Shown: positions 7,414 to 16,023, counted from the stretch's first letter. The stretch: DNA of 64,000 nucleotides from Magnetospirillum sulfuroxidans (GCF_018224925.1 NZ_JAGTUF010000001.1:62001-126000); one strand, 5' to 3'. A program made the numbers and translations. Notes: a model not told the origin generated them from the sequence alone.

Positions 7414-9435
7414 TCATGAGGCCAAGGCGAAATCCCCGGCGTCGATGCCGTTAAGATCGGTCGCGGCCAGGGTGGCGACCTGATAGGACGACGAACTGGC
7501 GTTGGACAGATCCTGACAATAATAAAGAGCGACAGTACCGCCATTGCTGATGGCGATGATGCCGCTGGTGCCGGCGGCGCCGCTGACATTGCCCAGGCTG
7601 CTGTCTTCGAAATAGTTGATGCTGTCGGTAAGGGAATCGCCGGCATTAAGGCCAAACACCGTGGCGTTCAGCTGGATCTTGTCGCTGCCGCTGTCGAAGT
7701 CGGTGATGGTGTCGGCGCCCAGGCTGATCAGGCGGTCGCCGACAGCGGCGGCGTTGCCGCCCAGGAAGGAAAAGACGTCGTTGCCGCTGCCGCCGGTCAA
7801 CTGGTCCGTGCCCAAACCACCGATCAGGGTGTCGTTGCCGCTGCCGCCGGTCAGAATATCATTCCCGGCGGTGCCGTATAAAATGTCGTTGCCGCCGCCG
7901 CCATCAAGAACCGCCGCCGCGCCGAGGCCGAAAAGGATGTCGTTGCCGTCGCCGCCGTTGACCGCCGTTCCCGAGGCGATGTCGTCGCCGCTGGTGCCGG
8001 TGCTGGCGGTGGACAGCAGAACCCGGCCATCAGGGGTGAGGAACAGCGCCGAGATGGAGATGGACGACCACAGATTGACCATGAAATCATAATTCTGGTC
8101 GTTGTTGCTGTCCCATTGGATTTTATAAATACCGCTTCCCTCGCTGCCGGGCGAGGCGATGTTGGTATAGGCCGTCAACTCGTCCCCGACGGCAAGGACG
8201 CCCCCCAGGCCGGCGCCGTTGCCGGCATTCATCTGGGAGGCGATGGCCGAGAGATCGACGATGTCCTCGGTTCCGACCTGGTTGACCTGATCGACGTTGC
8301 CGGCGGCGATATCGGCGGCGCTATAGCCGACAACATCGGCGTCGTGGTCGTCGCCGAGATAGAGGCTGTCGCCGCCCAGGCCGCCGTACAGGGTATCGGC
8401 GCCGATACCGCCCCAAAGGCTGTCGATGCCATCACCGCCATACAAGATGTCGTTGCCGGCTTCACCGTATAAGCGGTCGGCCCCGGCCAGACCGGAAAGC
8501 ACATCGTCGCCGCCGCCGCCGGTCAGGGTATCGTCACCGGCGGTGCCGGTCAGGCTTATCCCACTCACCTCGGCTTCGTCTTCGGCCTGGTCGATGTCCT
8601 CTTCGTCGCCCAGGTCCGAGGTCAGCGCCTCGTCGATGAGATCAAGCAGATCTTCTTCCGTCAGACCGCGCGCGGCCAGTTCGCGCAGCATGGCGTTGAA
8701 GTCCAATTCGCCCAGGCCGGCTTCCAGCTTGGCGGCGACCTGATCGCTGATATTGGTGGCCGGCTTATACCAGTTGAAGGTCGTGGAATCGTCTTGTTGT
8801 TGCGGCGGCGTGTCGGTCTGCGGTTGCGGGGCGGGCGGCAACGCCTGCATGGCTTGGCCGAACCGGCTTTCGATGGTTTGCGGCGACACCGGAACCGGCG
8901 GAGCAAAGGGCGACGTCGGCGATTGCTGTTCCGCCATGGTGAAGGCGGTGTTCAGCACCATGCTGCCGGATTGGTTGCTGAGCGTCACTTGGCCGACAGT
9001 GCCGTCGGCATCGGGCAGCAACGCCACCTGGGTGTGGCCGTTGGCGCCGACAGTGCCGGCAATGGTGGTGCCGCGCACGCCGATGGTCATCACCGGCGTG
9101 CGGATTTGCAAGGAATCTGGGCGAGTATGGGCGATCTGACCGGATGCCAGGCTGAATGCCCCCTGGTCCACCGACAAGGTGGCGGTTCCGGCTTGTGTCG
9201 CCGGATCATAGCGCACCTCGTCCAGGCTCAGCCGGCCGTGGCTGCCCAGCGACACGGTGGTGCGGTCGGCCAGGATGATGCCGATGGCGGCCCCCGCGCC
9301 GGTTTCCAGGATGTCGCCGCTGAACAGCTTGTCGTTGGTGGTCACGGTGCCGATGCTGCCGTCATCGTGGCGAACGGTAACGGTGCCGCTGACCGTGCCG
9401 GCGACGCCGACAGGTGTGCTGGAATTTTCGATCAT
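7414..9435 (-). CDS. FecR-domain protein with RTX calcium-binding repeats
   Basis: 673-residue acidic protein. Residues about 15-150 form a FecR-like beta-rich domain (GDILETGAGAAIGI, TPVMTIGVRGTTIAG). A Pro/Gln-rich linker follows (about 170-215), then an acidic helical region rich in EED. Two blocks of hemolysin-type GGxGxDxLxG nonapeptides lie around residues 300-360 and 500-560. The C-terminal region has ADTITDFDSGSDKI, typical of RTX adhesins and proteases. There is no N-terminal signal peptide, which fits type I secretion through a C-terminal signal, but no ABC/HlyD/TolC genes are nearby. No sigma factor or TonB receptor is adjacent, so the FecR domain is unlikely to act as an anti-sigma factor. 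Confidence 0.8.
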   Translation of the reverse strand: MIENSSTPVGVAGTVSGTVTVRHDDGSIGTVTTNDKLFSGDILETGAGAAIGIILADRTTVSLGSHGRLSLDEVRYDPATQAGTATLSVDQGAFSLASGQIAHTRPDSLQIRTPVMTIGVRGTTIAGTVGANGHTQVALLPDADGTVGQVTLSNQSGSMVLNTAFTMAEQQSPTSPFAPPVPVSPQTIESRFGQAMQALPPAPQPQTDTPPQQQDDSTTFNWYKPATNISDQVAAKLEAGLGELDFNAMLRELAARGLTEEDLLDLIDEALTSDLGDEEDIDQAEDEAEVSGISLTGTAGDDTLTGGGGDDVLSGLAGADRLYGEAGNDILYGGDGIDSLWGGIGADTLYGGLGGDSLYLGDDHDADVVGYSAADIAAGNVDQVNQVGTEDIVDLSAIASQMNAGNGAGLGGVLAVGDELTAYTNIASPGSEGSGIYKIQWDSNNDQNYDFMVNLWSSISISALFLTPDGRVLLSTASTGTSGDDIASGTAVNGGDGNDILFGLGAAAVLDGGGGNDILYGTAGNDILTGGSGNDTLIGGLGTDQLTGGSGNDVFSFLGGNAAAVGDRLISLGADTITDFDSGSDKIQLNATVFGLNAGDSLTDSINYFEDSSLGNVSGAAGTSGIIAISNGGTVALYYCQDLSNASSSSYQVATLAATDLNGIDAGDFALAS

Positions 9436-9483
9436 GTCCCCGAACCCGGTTGTGCGTTAGCTGCCCCACCGCCGATTAGACAT

Positions 9484-9513
9484 GAAAACGGCGGGACTGA
9501 GCAGCCCCGCCGT
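9484..9513 (-). terminator. Rho-independent terminator of the deacetylase-like gene
   Basis: ACGGCGGG (9488-9495) and CCCGCCGT (9506-9513) form a perfect 8-base stem with a 10-base loop. Read on the reverse strand it is followed by TTTTC. It lies 25 bases after the stop of the amidohydrolase gene and separates it from the FecR-RTX gene. Confidence 0.7.
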
Positions 9514-9538
9514 CACATCATCACCCGGTGTTGATGGT

Positions 9539-10471
9539 TTACATTCCCATCAGGGCGCGCACATGTTCCTTGACCGAAGCGGCCAGGGCGTTGAGGTCGT
9601 ACCCGCCTTCCAGCACCGACACCACCCGGTTGCCGGCGGTTTCCTGGGCGACATCAAGCAATTGCTCGGTCGCCCATTTGAAGTCACTGGTCTTGAGGCG
9701 CAGATGGGCCAGCGGGTCCGAGGCATGAGCGTCAAAGCCGGCCGAGATGATCAGGAAGTCGGGGGCGTATTCCCGCAATTTGTAGACCAGGATGTCGGCG
9801 AAGGCCTGACGGAAATCGTCAGAGGCGCAGCCCGCCGGCAACGGCACGTTGACCATGCGGCCGACGCCGCCGGTTTCTTCGGCCAGACCGGTATTGGGAT
9901 AGGCGTGTTCCTGGTGGGTCGAGGCGTACATGATGCCAGGTTCATCCCACAAGATATGCTGGGTGCCGTTGCCATGATGGACGTCGAAATCGACGATGGC
10001 GACGCGCTTGAAGCCGTGGGCGTCACGGGCGTGCAGGGCGCCGATCGCGGCATTGTTGAACAGGCAAAAGCCCATGGCGGCGTCGCGTTCGGCGTGATGT
10101 CCCGGCGGACGGACGGCGCAAAAGGCATTGCGGGCCTGCTTGGCCGCCACCGCGTCGACGGCGGCGCAGACCGCCCCGGCCGAACGCAAGGCGGCGTCGC
10201 CCGACTGATAGGACAGCAGGGTGTCGGGGTCGATGTGAAAATATTCACCCGGTTCAGGGACTGACGACAGCACATGATCCACATGATGGGAACAATGGGC
10301 GCGCAGCAATTGCTCACGACTGGCCTGCGGCGCTTCTTCGCGCAGCAGCATCATGAACTCCTCTGATTCCAGGCTGGCCAGAACCGCCTTCAGGCGATCG
10401 GCGCATTCGGGGTGATAGTCGCCTGTGTCGTGTTGCAGGCAGACTGGGTGCGTGAACAGCAGAGTGGCCAT
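9539..10471 (-). CDS. Histone deacetylase-like zinc amidohydrolase (class II HDAC/acetylpolyamine amidohydrolase family)
   Basis: 310-residue zinc hydrolase that removes acyl groups from acetylated amines; bacterial members act on acetylpolyamines or small acetylated compounds. Conserved blocks are complete: HPECADRL near residue 20, RPPGHHAE with the catalytic His pair, GFCLFNNAAIGA, the metal-binding VDFDVHHGNGTQ, SAGFDAHASDPLA with the third metal Asp, and LEGGYDL. The start at 10471 gives MATLLFTHP; the longer frame adds residues with no family support. It is a single gene with its own terminator, divergent from tlyA. Confidence 0.9.
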   Translation of the reverse strand: MATLLFTHPVCLQHDTGDYHPECADRLKAVLASLESEEFMMLLREEAPQASREQLLRAHCSHHVDHVLSSVPEPGEYFHIDPDTLLSYQSGDAALRSAGAVCAAVDAVAAKQARNAFCAVRPPGHHAERDAAMGFCLFNNAAIGALHARDAHGFKRVAIVDFDVHHGNGTQHILWDEPGIMYASTHQEHAYPNTGLAEETGGVGRMVNVPLPAGCASDDFRQAFADILVYKLREYAPDFLIISAGFDAHASDPLAHLRLKTSDFKWATEQLLDVAQETAGNRVVSVLEGGYDLNALAASVKEHVRALMGM

Positions 10472-10824
10472 TGTGTTTCTTCGGACGTCCCTTATTGGTG
10501 TTTGCCTTATTCTCAATGAAGCCAAGGGTAATTTCTATACCCGATTTTCGCATGGGGCCATGTTGGCCGAGATTGCGCCGCCGAAGCCGGCGGAAGGAAG
10601 CGCGGAACGAGCCTTAATGGCGGGTTTTCTCGGCCATTTACCAACAATTAGGGGGGGGGCGTCAAAGCCGGCGCGGCCGGCCGCGGGGGCACGCCCGGCC
10701 CGGTTTGCTGCGGGCTTTGCTTGCCTTGGTTGACGGCTTAGGGCATCAACGGGCTTGTTGCGCTGTCGGCAGGGGTGTGCTTTGGCGGCGGCGCGGTTTT
10801 GGCTTTTCTGATGGAACCGATCCG
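10472..10824. other. Intergenic region between divergent deacetylase-like gene and tlyA
   Basis: 353 bases with no convincing gene. It must hold promoters for both neighbours, but I could not fix them. The half nearer the deacetylase gene is relatively AT-rich (about 10490-10550). The tlyA side contains nine consecutive G residues (10651-10659) and a perfect 14-base palindrome CGCGGCCGGCCGCG (10672-10685). A short open frame starting at ATG 10560 has Pro/Ala-biased content and no ribosome-binding site, and I take it as chance. Confidence 0.5.
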
Positions 10825-11580
10825 ATGGCGGGACGTATGCGTATTGACCAGTTGCTGGTGGACCGCGGCTTGGCGGAAAGTCGGGCGCGGGCGCAGGCCC
10901 TGGTCATGGCGGGGCTGGTCATCGTCGGCGGTAAAAAAATCGACAAGGCCGGAACCGCCGTGGCCGAAGATGCCGCCATCGAGCTTAAGGGCCAGGATCA
11001 TCCCTGGGTCTCACGCGGCGGGCTGAAACTGGTGGAGGCGCTGGATCGCTTCGCCCTTGATCCCACCGGCAAAATCGCCGTTGATGTCGGCGCCTCTACC
11101 GGCGGCTTCACCGACGTGCTGCTGACGCGGGGGGCGGCCAAGGTCTATGCCGTCGATGTCGGCCATGGCCAATTGGCCTGGAAGCTGCGCAGTGATTCCC
11201 GCGTGGTGGTGCTGGAACGCACCAACGCCCGCTATCTGACTCACCAGCAGATCCCCGAGACGGTGGACATGGTGGTGTGCGACGCCAGCTTCATCGGGTT
11301 GGAAACCGTGTTGCCCGCCGCTTTGGCGCTGGCTGGCGACGGGGCCATGGTCGCGGCCTTGATCAAACCGCAATTCGAGGTCGGCAAGGGCCGGGTCGGC
11401 AAGGGTGGGGTGGTGCGCGAGCCGGAATTGCACGCCGAGGTGTGCGAGCGTATCACCACATGGCTGCCGACCAATCCGGGCTGGGAACTGATCGGCTTGT
11501 GCGAAAGCCCGATCAAGGGACCAGAGGGCAATAAAGAGTTTCTGATGGTGGGGCGCAAATGTGTTCCCGCTTCGAGCTGA
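10825..11580 (+). CDS. tlyA: TlyA-family rRNA 2'-O-methyltransferase (hemolysin A-like)
   Basis: 251-residue protein with an N-terminal S4 RNA-binding domain (MRIDQLLVDRGLAESRARAQ, then VNGKKI-like VIVGGKKIDKAG) and a FtsJ/RrmJ-type SAM methyltransferase domain. The latter carries VDVGASTGGFTDVLL, YAVDVGHGQL and CDASFIGLE. Characterised TlyA proteins methylate 16S and/or 23S rRNA cytidines. The ATG at 10825 has GGAA eight bases upstream; an ATG at 10837 is an alternative. The larger open frame upstream has unrelated sequence. Its last 22 bases overlap the next gene. Confidence 0.88.
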   Translation: MAGRMRIDQLLVDRGLAESRARAQALVMAGLVIVGGKKIDKAGTAVAEDAAIELKGQDHPWVSRGGLKLVEALDRFALDPTGKIAVDVGASTGGFTDVLLTRGAAKVYAVDVGHGQLAWKLRSDSRVVVLERTNARYLTHQQIPETVDMVVCDASFIGLETVLPAALALAGDGAMVAALIKPQFEVGKGRVGKGGVVREPELHAEVCERITTWLPTNPGWELIGLCESPIKGPEGNKEFLMVGRKCVPASS

Positions 11581-12092
11581 AGGCCCCAGCCGGCGACATC
11601 GCCGCCCGCTTCGGCCTGACCGTGCCGCCGCCCTGGCCCAATGCGACTGAATTTCGCCCCACCGATCTGGCCCTGGCCATCGGTGTCGATGGACCGGCCT
11701 TGCTGCGCTGGGGGTTGCGCGTCGAGTGGGATAACCGGCCGTTGATCAATGCCAGGGTGGAAAGTATCGAGCAAAAACCGACCTTTCGTCGCCTGTTGGC
11801 CAATCGCGTGCTCATTCCGGCCAGCGCCTGGTGGGAATGGAACGCCGACAAGGTGAAGATGCGCCTTGCCGCGGATACGGGGGGCATGATGGCCTTTGCC
11901 GCTTTACGCGACGACGATGCTTTCGTCATCCTGACCGCTGCCGCCACCGCCGAGGTGCGGGCGGTGCATCATCGCATGCCCGTGCTGGCGGGGGCCGATT
12001 GGCTGGATGGCGGCGCGGCGCCGGCGATGGATCGCAAGATCGTCGTTGCCGTCGATCAGCCGCCGTCGCGCCAGGGCAGTTTGTTCGATTAG
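11559..12092 (+). CDS. SRAP (SOS response-associated peptidase, HMCES/YedK) family protein
   Basis: 177-residue protein, shorter than the usual 200-230. HMCES/YedK proteins form a stable covalent DNA-protein crosslink to abasic sites in single-stranded DNA through Cys2. Here the initiator Met is followed by Cys (MCSRFEL), the active-site Asn/Arg/Glu region reads NARVES, and LIPASAWWEW and HHRMPV complete the catalytic pocket. The start codon lies within the end of tlyA in another frame, so translation is coupled. It ends convergent with and overlapping the TauE gene by four bases. Confidence 0.86.
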   Translation: MCSRFELKAPAGDIAARFGLTVPPPWPNATEFRPTDLALAIGVDGPALLRWGLRVEWDNRPLINARVESIEQKPTFRRLLANRVLIPASAWWEWNADKVKMRLAADTGGMMAFAALRDDDAFVILTAAATAEVRAVHHRMPVLAGADWLDGGAAPAMDRKIVVAVDQPPSRQGSLFD

Positions 12093-12988
12093 CCCAGGCT
12101 GAAAATGTCAGAGGGCGGGTTGGCCAGATCCCAGCCCAGCCGCAAGCATACCGCCAGCACGATCAGGGCCAGGGCCAGCCGGAGATGTTCGCCGCGCAAC
12201 CTGCCGCCGACGCGGGCGCCGAATTGGGCGCCAATGACGCCGCCAAGCAACAAGGTCAGCATCAGCACCACATCCACCGTCTGGGTGGTCATGGCTTGCA
12301 GCAAGGTGACATTGGCGGTGACGAAGATGATTTGGAACAAAGAGGTGCCGACCACCACGGCGGTGGGCATTTCCAGCACATAGATCATCAACGGCACCAT
12401 GACGAAGCCGCCGCCGACGCCCATCAGCGCCGCCAGCACGCCGCCGAAGATGCCGACGCTCAGCGGCATCAGGGCGCTGATATACAAGCCGGAACGGGGA
12501 AAACGCATCTTGAACGGCAGCGCATGCCAGGGGTGGCGATGGCGCTTGCGCGGCGATCCGCCGTCGCCGGACTGGCGGATGGCGTTGATCGATTCGATGC
12601 CCATGGTGGTGCCGATGAAGCCGAGAAAGATCACGTAACACAGTGAAATCACCAGATCGATCTGCCCCAATCCCTTAAGCCAGCCGAACAGGGCGACGCC
12701 CAGGGCCGAGCCGACAAAGCCGCCCACGGTCAGCACCGCCCCCATGCGGATATCGACATTGCGTCGGCGCCAATGGGCGATCAGGCCGGATACGCTGGCC
12801 CCGACCACCTGATTGGCCCCGGTGGCCACCGCCACCGCTGGCGAAATCCCCAGAAACATCAGCAACGGCGTCAGCAAAAAGCCGCCACCGACGCCGAACA
12901 GGCCGGACAGAAAACCGACACCGCCGCCAAGCGCCAGCAGGGCAAATAAATCGACGGACAGGCCGGCGATGGGCAGATAAACGGGCAA
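12089..12988 (-). CDS. TauE/SafE-family sulfite/organosulfonate exporter-like membrane protein
   Basis: 299-residue inner-membrane protein with about eight hydrophobic segments in two repeats, each opening with the family glycine motif: SGLFGVGGGFLLTPLL near residue 30 and ALMGVGGGFVMVPLM near residue 185. I place the start at a TTG (12988) giving MPVYLPIAG, because GAGG lies six bases before it and relatives begin with a similar YLPIA sequence. Upstream codons would run into the divergent response-regulator gene. Substrate is unproven; family members move sulfite, sulfoacetate or other anions. Confidence 0.8.
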   Translation of the reverse strand: MPVYLPIAGLSVDLFALLALGGGVGFLSGLFGVGGGFLLTPLLMFLGISPAVAVATGANQVVGASVSGLIAHWRRRNVDIRMGAVLTVGGFVGSALGVALFGWLKGLGQIDLVISLCYVIFLGFIGTTMGIESINAIRQSGDGGSPRKRHRHPWHALPFKMRFPRSGLYISALMPLSVGIFGGVLAALMGVGGGFVMVPLMIYVLEMPTAVVVGTSLFQIIFVTANVTLLQAMTTQTVDVVLMLTLLLGGVIGAQFGARVGGRLRGEHLRLALALIVLAVCLRLGWDLANPPSDIFSLG

Positions 12989-13013
12989 GGCAGGCCTCGG
13001 AGATGATGGAATT

Positions 13014-13023
13014 CTTATATAAG
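13014..13023. promoter_or_regulatory. Palindrome in the divergent TauE / response-regulator promoter region
   Basis: CTTATATAAG is a perfect 10-base palindrome in the 108-base gap between the divergent starts at 12988 and 13097. It is markedly AT-rich against its surroundings, so it may include a -10 element or an operator. Neither role is proven. Confidence 0.25.
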
Positions 13024-13096
13024 ACCGAAGGCCAAGCCCACGGTAGTTAACAATCGGATACTGTACGCCATCTTGGCCAAGGGACATGATGGAAAC

Positions 13097-13780
13097 ATGC
13101 ATGTGCTGTTGATCGAAGACGACGCCGAGACGGCGGAAATGACCGCTCAGGGCTTACGGGAAAGTGGCCATCGGGTGATGGTGGCCACGGGGCAGGTCGC
13201 GGCTGAACAGGCTGTCGATGCGCATGATTTCGACGCCATGGTGCTTGACCGCATGCTGCCCGATGGCGACGGGCTGGATTTTTTGCGGCGGCTGCGCGAA
13301 CGCGGCGATCGGATTCCGGTGGTGCTGTTGTCGGCCTTGGGCGACGTGGATCAACGGATCGAGGGATTGCGGGCTGGCGGCGACGATTATCTTCCCAAGC
13401 CTTGCGCCTTGGCCGAATTGCTGGCCCGTCTTGATGCCGTCACCCGTCGCCGCGATGGCGCGGCGGCGACCTTTTTGCGGGTGGGCGACCTGCATATGGA
13501 TCTGATCGCCCGCGTCGTCCAGCGCGGCGGCCAAGACATCGCCTTGCAGCCGCGCGAGTTTCGTCTGTTGGAATTCATGATGCGCCGCCCCGGTCAGGTC
13601 ATCACCCGCGCCATGCTGCTGGAAGGCGTCTGGCATTACCGTTTCGACCCGCAAACCAAAGTGATCGATGTGCAACTGAGCCGGTTGCGGCATAAGATCG
13701 ACAAGGATTTCTCGCCGCCGCTCATTCATACCGTGCGGGGCATCGGGTATTGCATCGGTGCGCTGGATCAGACTGCTTAA
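13097..13780 (+). CDS. OmpR/PhoB-family response regulator
   Basis: Two-component transcription factor, 227 residues. The receiver domain (1-115) has the acidic pair IEDD, the phosphoacceptor in MVLDRMLPDGDGL, the conserved Ser in LLSALG and the Lys in YLPKP. The C-terminal winged helix (about 130-225) has LQPREFRLLEFMM and VIDVQLSRLRHKID. I start at ATG 13097, preceded by TGGAAAC; an upstream TTG at 13073 adds eight residues. Its end overlaps the histidine kinase start by 23 bases, so the two are an operon and cognate pair. The signal is unknown. Confidence 0.88.
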   Translation: MHVLLIEDDAETAEMTAQGLRESGHRVMVATGQVAAEQAVDAHDFDAMVLDRMLPDGDGLDFLRRLRERGDRIPVVLLSALGDVDQRIEGLRAGGDDYLPKPCALAELLARLDAVTRRRDGAAATFLRVGDLHMDLIARVVQRGGQDIALQPREFRLLEFMMRRPGQVITRAMLLEGVWHYRFDPQTKVIDVQLSRLRHKIDKDFSPPLIHTVRGIGYCIGALDQTA

Positions 13781-15113
13781 ATCCTCGACCTTTCGCATGG
13801 TCGTTTTCGCCGCGCTGGTTTTCGCCGCCGCCGGTCCCGTTGCCGTTCTCGCCTTGGGGGCGGCGGTGGAGGTCCAGATGGATCACCGTTTTGACCGCAT
13901 CGCCCGCGACATGGCCGGCAATATTCGCAGTCAGCCCGACATGGCGGCGGCGGTGACCGCCCTGGCGGCGCGGACTCCGGTTCATCTGCGCTGGATCGCC
14001 TTGACCGCCGGGGATGGCCGGCTGGTGGCCGGCAATCTGGGGCAATGGCCGGATTCCCTGCCCAGGCTTGCCGGCAATGTCACCGTCGCGGCGGAGCTGG
14101 GGCCAGTGCGGGCCGCCGTCATCGGCATGGCCGATGGCGGTTTCCTGCTGATCGCCACCCCCATGCCGGAACGGGTTTTCCTGACCGCGCTTGAAGGCGA
14201 GGTGGCGCTGGCAACCTCGGCGATCATGTTGTTGGCCGGGGTGGCGGCGGGGGTGTTGATCGCTCGACGCGCCCTGCACCGGCTGGATCGGGTCAACCGC
14301 ACCGCCGCGACCATTTTGGCCGGCGATTTGTCGCGGCGGGTGCCGCGCGATGGCGGGGATGACGAATACGATCAGCTGGCCGATAATCTCAACGCCATGT
14401 TGGACCGTATCCAGGGGTTGGTGGGGACGGTGCGCGGCATTACCCACAACATCGCCCATGACCTGCGTTCGCCGCTTAATCGGTTGCGGGGACGGCTGGA
14501 AGTGGCGTTGATGACCGAGCGCAGCCCGGCCGAGTATCAGCAGGCCTTGGCCGCCGCCATGGACCAAGCCGATTCCATCGTCGCCACCTTCAACGCCTTG
14601 CTGACCATCGCCCGCATCGAAGGCGGCGTCGCCAATCTGGATCGGCGGGCGGTGGATGTGACCGAAGCGGTGGAAAGCCTGGGCGATTTGTACCAGCCAT
14701 TGGCCGAAGAAAGTGGCTTGGATCTGCGCATCGAGGTCGATCCCGGTTTGCTCATCGCCGGAGACCCGCATCTGGTGTCGCAGGCGTTGAACAATCTGTT
14801 GGACAACGCGATCAAATACACGCCGGCTGGCGGTTTTGTCCGCCTGTCGGCCCATTTAACCCCGCAAGGAATCTGCGTTTCGGTGCGGGATAGCGGTCCC
14901 GGCATCGCCGCCGACCAACGCGGCAAGGTGCTGGAACATTTCGTTCGCCTGGACCCGGCCCGTCATCTGCCCGGCGCCGGGTTGGGCTTGTCGCTGGTGG
15001 CGGCGGTGGTGCAAACCCACGGCGCCGTCCTGTCGTTGCAAGACGGCGCCTCACAGGACGGCGGCCCGGGATTACTGATTTCGCTGACGTTCCCGCCGCT
15101 TACTTCGTCTTGA
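13758..15113 (+). CDS. Sensor histidine kinase
   Basis: 451-residue membrane kinase starting at a GTG inside the regulator gene. Hydrophobic segments at about 14-36 and 150-172 flank a periplasmic domain of about 110 residues. A HAMP-like linker (RRALHRLDRVNRTAATI) follows. The HisKA box is HNIAHDLRSPLNRLRG with the phosphorylated His. The ATPase domain has NNLLDNAIKYTP (N box), DSGPGI (G1) and GAGLGLSL (G2). Its 3' end overlaps the reverse-strand lipoprotein gene by 14 bases. The architecture resembles metal- or envelope-stress sensors, but no ligand can be named. Confidence 0.88.
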   Translation: MRWIRLLKSSTFRMVVFAALVFAAAGPVAVLALGAAVEVQMDHRFDRIARDMAGNIRSQPDMAAAVTALAARTPVHLRWIALTAGDGRLVAGNLGQWPDSLPRLAGNVTVAAELGPVRAAVIGMADGGFLLIATPMPERVFLTALEGEVALATSAIMLLAGVAAGVLIARRALHRLDRVNRTAATILAGDLSRRVPRDGGDDEYDQLADNLNAMLDRIQGLVGTVRGITHNIAHDLRSPLNRLRGRLEVALMTERSPAEYQQALAAAMDQADSIVATFNALLTIARIEGGVANLDRRAVDVTEAVESLGDLYQPLAEESGLDLRIEVDPGLLIAGDPHLVSQALNNLLDNAIKYTPAGGFVRLSAHLTPQGICVSVRDSGPGIAADQRGKVLEHFVRLDPARHLPGAGLGLSLVAAVVQTHGAVLSLQDGASQDGGPGLLISLTFPPLTSS

Positions 15114-15270
15114 AATAGCTCGCGCTTTCATAGGGAGCCAGGGCGGCGGCGTCGGCCTTGGTCACCGGCGCTTGCGGGCGGGAGGTAATCCGGCTTTCCA
15201 GCGCGGTCTCGTAGGGGGCGGAGCAGGCGGCCAGCATAAGAAGGGCGGTTGCCGCAAGAATGATCTTCAT
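15100..15270 (-). CDS. Small predicted lipoprotein
   Basis: 56-residue protein starting at ATG 15270, preceded by GGAGACGAAA. The N-terminus is a short lipoprotein signal (MKIILAATALLMLAAC) with lipobox LAAC, so the mature protein would begin at the lipidated Cys and be about 40 residues. The rest is Ala/Pro-rich with no recognised domain. It overlaps the 3' end of the histidine kinase gene on the opposite strand. Confidence 0.65.
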   Translation of the reverse strand: MKIILAATALLMLAACSAPYETALESRITSRPQAPVTKADAAALAPYESASYFKTK

Positions 15271-15344
15271 TTTCGTCTCCGAAGGTCCCGATGCAATGGC
15301 CCGCATGGTAGCTTGCCGCAACAGCGGGGGGAAGGGGGCAAACG

Positions 15345-16019
15345 TCAGGCCAAGGCGTAACCCATGCCGCGGACGGTGACGATGGGGGCCTCGATGTCGC
15401 CATGGCGCATCTTGCGGCGCAGGCGGGCAACCAAGGTGTCGACGGTATGATCGCTGACCGAACGGGGGTCGCGATTGCTGATGACGTCAAGCAGGAAATC
15501 ACGGCTGAGCGGTTGCGGCCGCTGCGAAGCCAAGGCGGCCAAGATATTGAACTCACCCGAGGTCAGTTCCAGCAACTGGCCGTTGGGGCGGAACAATTCG
15601 CGCCGGATGAGGTCGAGAATCCAGCCGTCGAAGGTGATCACCGATTCGCCGCTGCGCCGCATGACATTGCGGATACGGGCCAACAGGGCGCGCAAATTGA
15701 CCGGTTTGATGATGTAATCGTCACCGCCGGCCTCTAAGCCGTTGATCTCGTCCTCGTCGGTGTCGCGGCTGGTCAGAAAGATCAGCCCCGAGCGGTCGCC
15801 AAGCTGGAGCTGGCGTGCCAAGGTGATGCCGTCGGCATCGGGCAGGTTGATATCCAGCAGGATCAGTGCGGGTTGCGTCTTGCGCAAAATGGCCTGCATT
15901 TCGGCGCCGCTGGCGGCACGCAGGCAGGTCAGCCCCTGTTCCTCCAGGTATCCGGCGACCAGTTCCAGGGTTTCGGGGGCATCTTCGACGACAAGAACGG
16001 TATTGGCTGTCATGGACAT
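15345..16019 (-). CDS. OmpR-family response regulator (TorR-like)
   Basis: 224-residue regulator. The receiver has VVEDAPETLE, the phosphoacceptor in LILLDINLPDADGI, LTSRD, and the Lys in YIIKPVNL. The C-terminal winged helix has LTSGEFNILAAL and VDTLVARLRRKM, then VTVRGMGYAL. The start is taken at ATG 16019, four bases after the stop of the upstream hybrid kinase; ATG 16013 is an alternative. It is the obvious receiver of the phosphorelay from that kinase, and its pairing with an Hpt-bearing hybrid kinase recalls TorS-TorR. No tor-like target genes are beside it. Confidence 0.86.
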   Translation of the reverse strand: MSMTANTVLVVEDAPETLELVAGYLEEQGLTCLRAASGAEMQAILRKTQPALILLDINLPDADGITLARQLQLGDRSGLIFLTSRDTDEDEINGLEAGGDDYIIKPVNLRALLARIRNVMRRSGESVITFDGWILDLIRRELFRPNGQLLELTSGEFNILAALASQRPQPLSRDFLLDVISNRDPRSVSDHTVDTLVARLRRKMRHGDIEAPIVTVRGMGYALA

Positions 16020-16023
16020 GAAT

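Noticed and set aside
7780-8540. Repeats considered as a possible CRISPR or satellite array
   Set aside because: They are degenerate codons of RTX GGxGxD nonapeptides inside one reading frame, not conserved repeats with unique spacers.
10425-10733. 102-residue forward open frame upstream of tlyA
   Set aside because: It begins antisense to the deacetylase gene, has Pro/Ala/Gly bias and no ribosome-binding site or motif.
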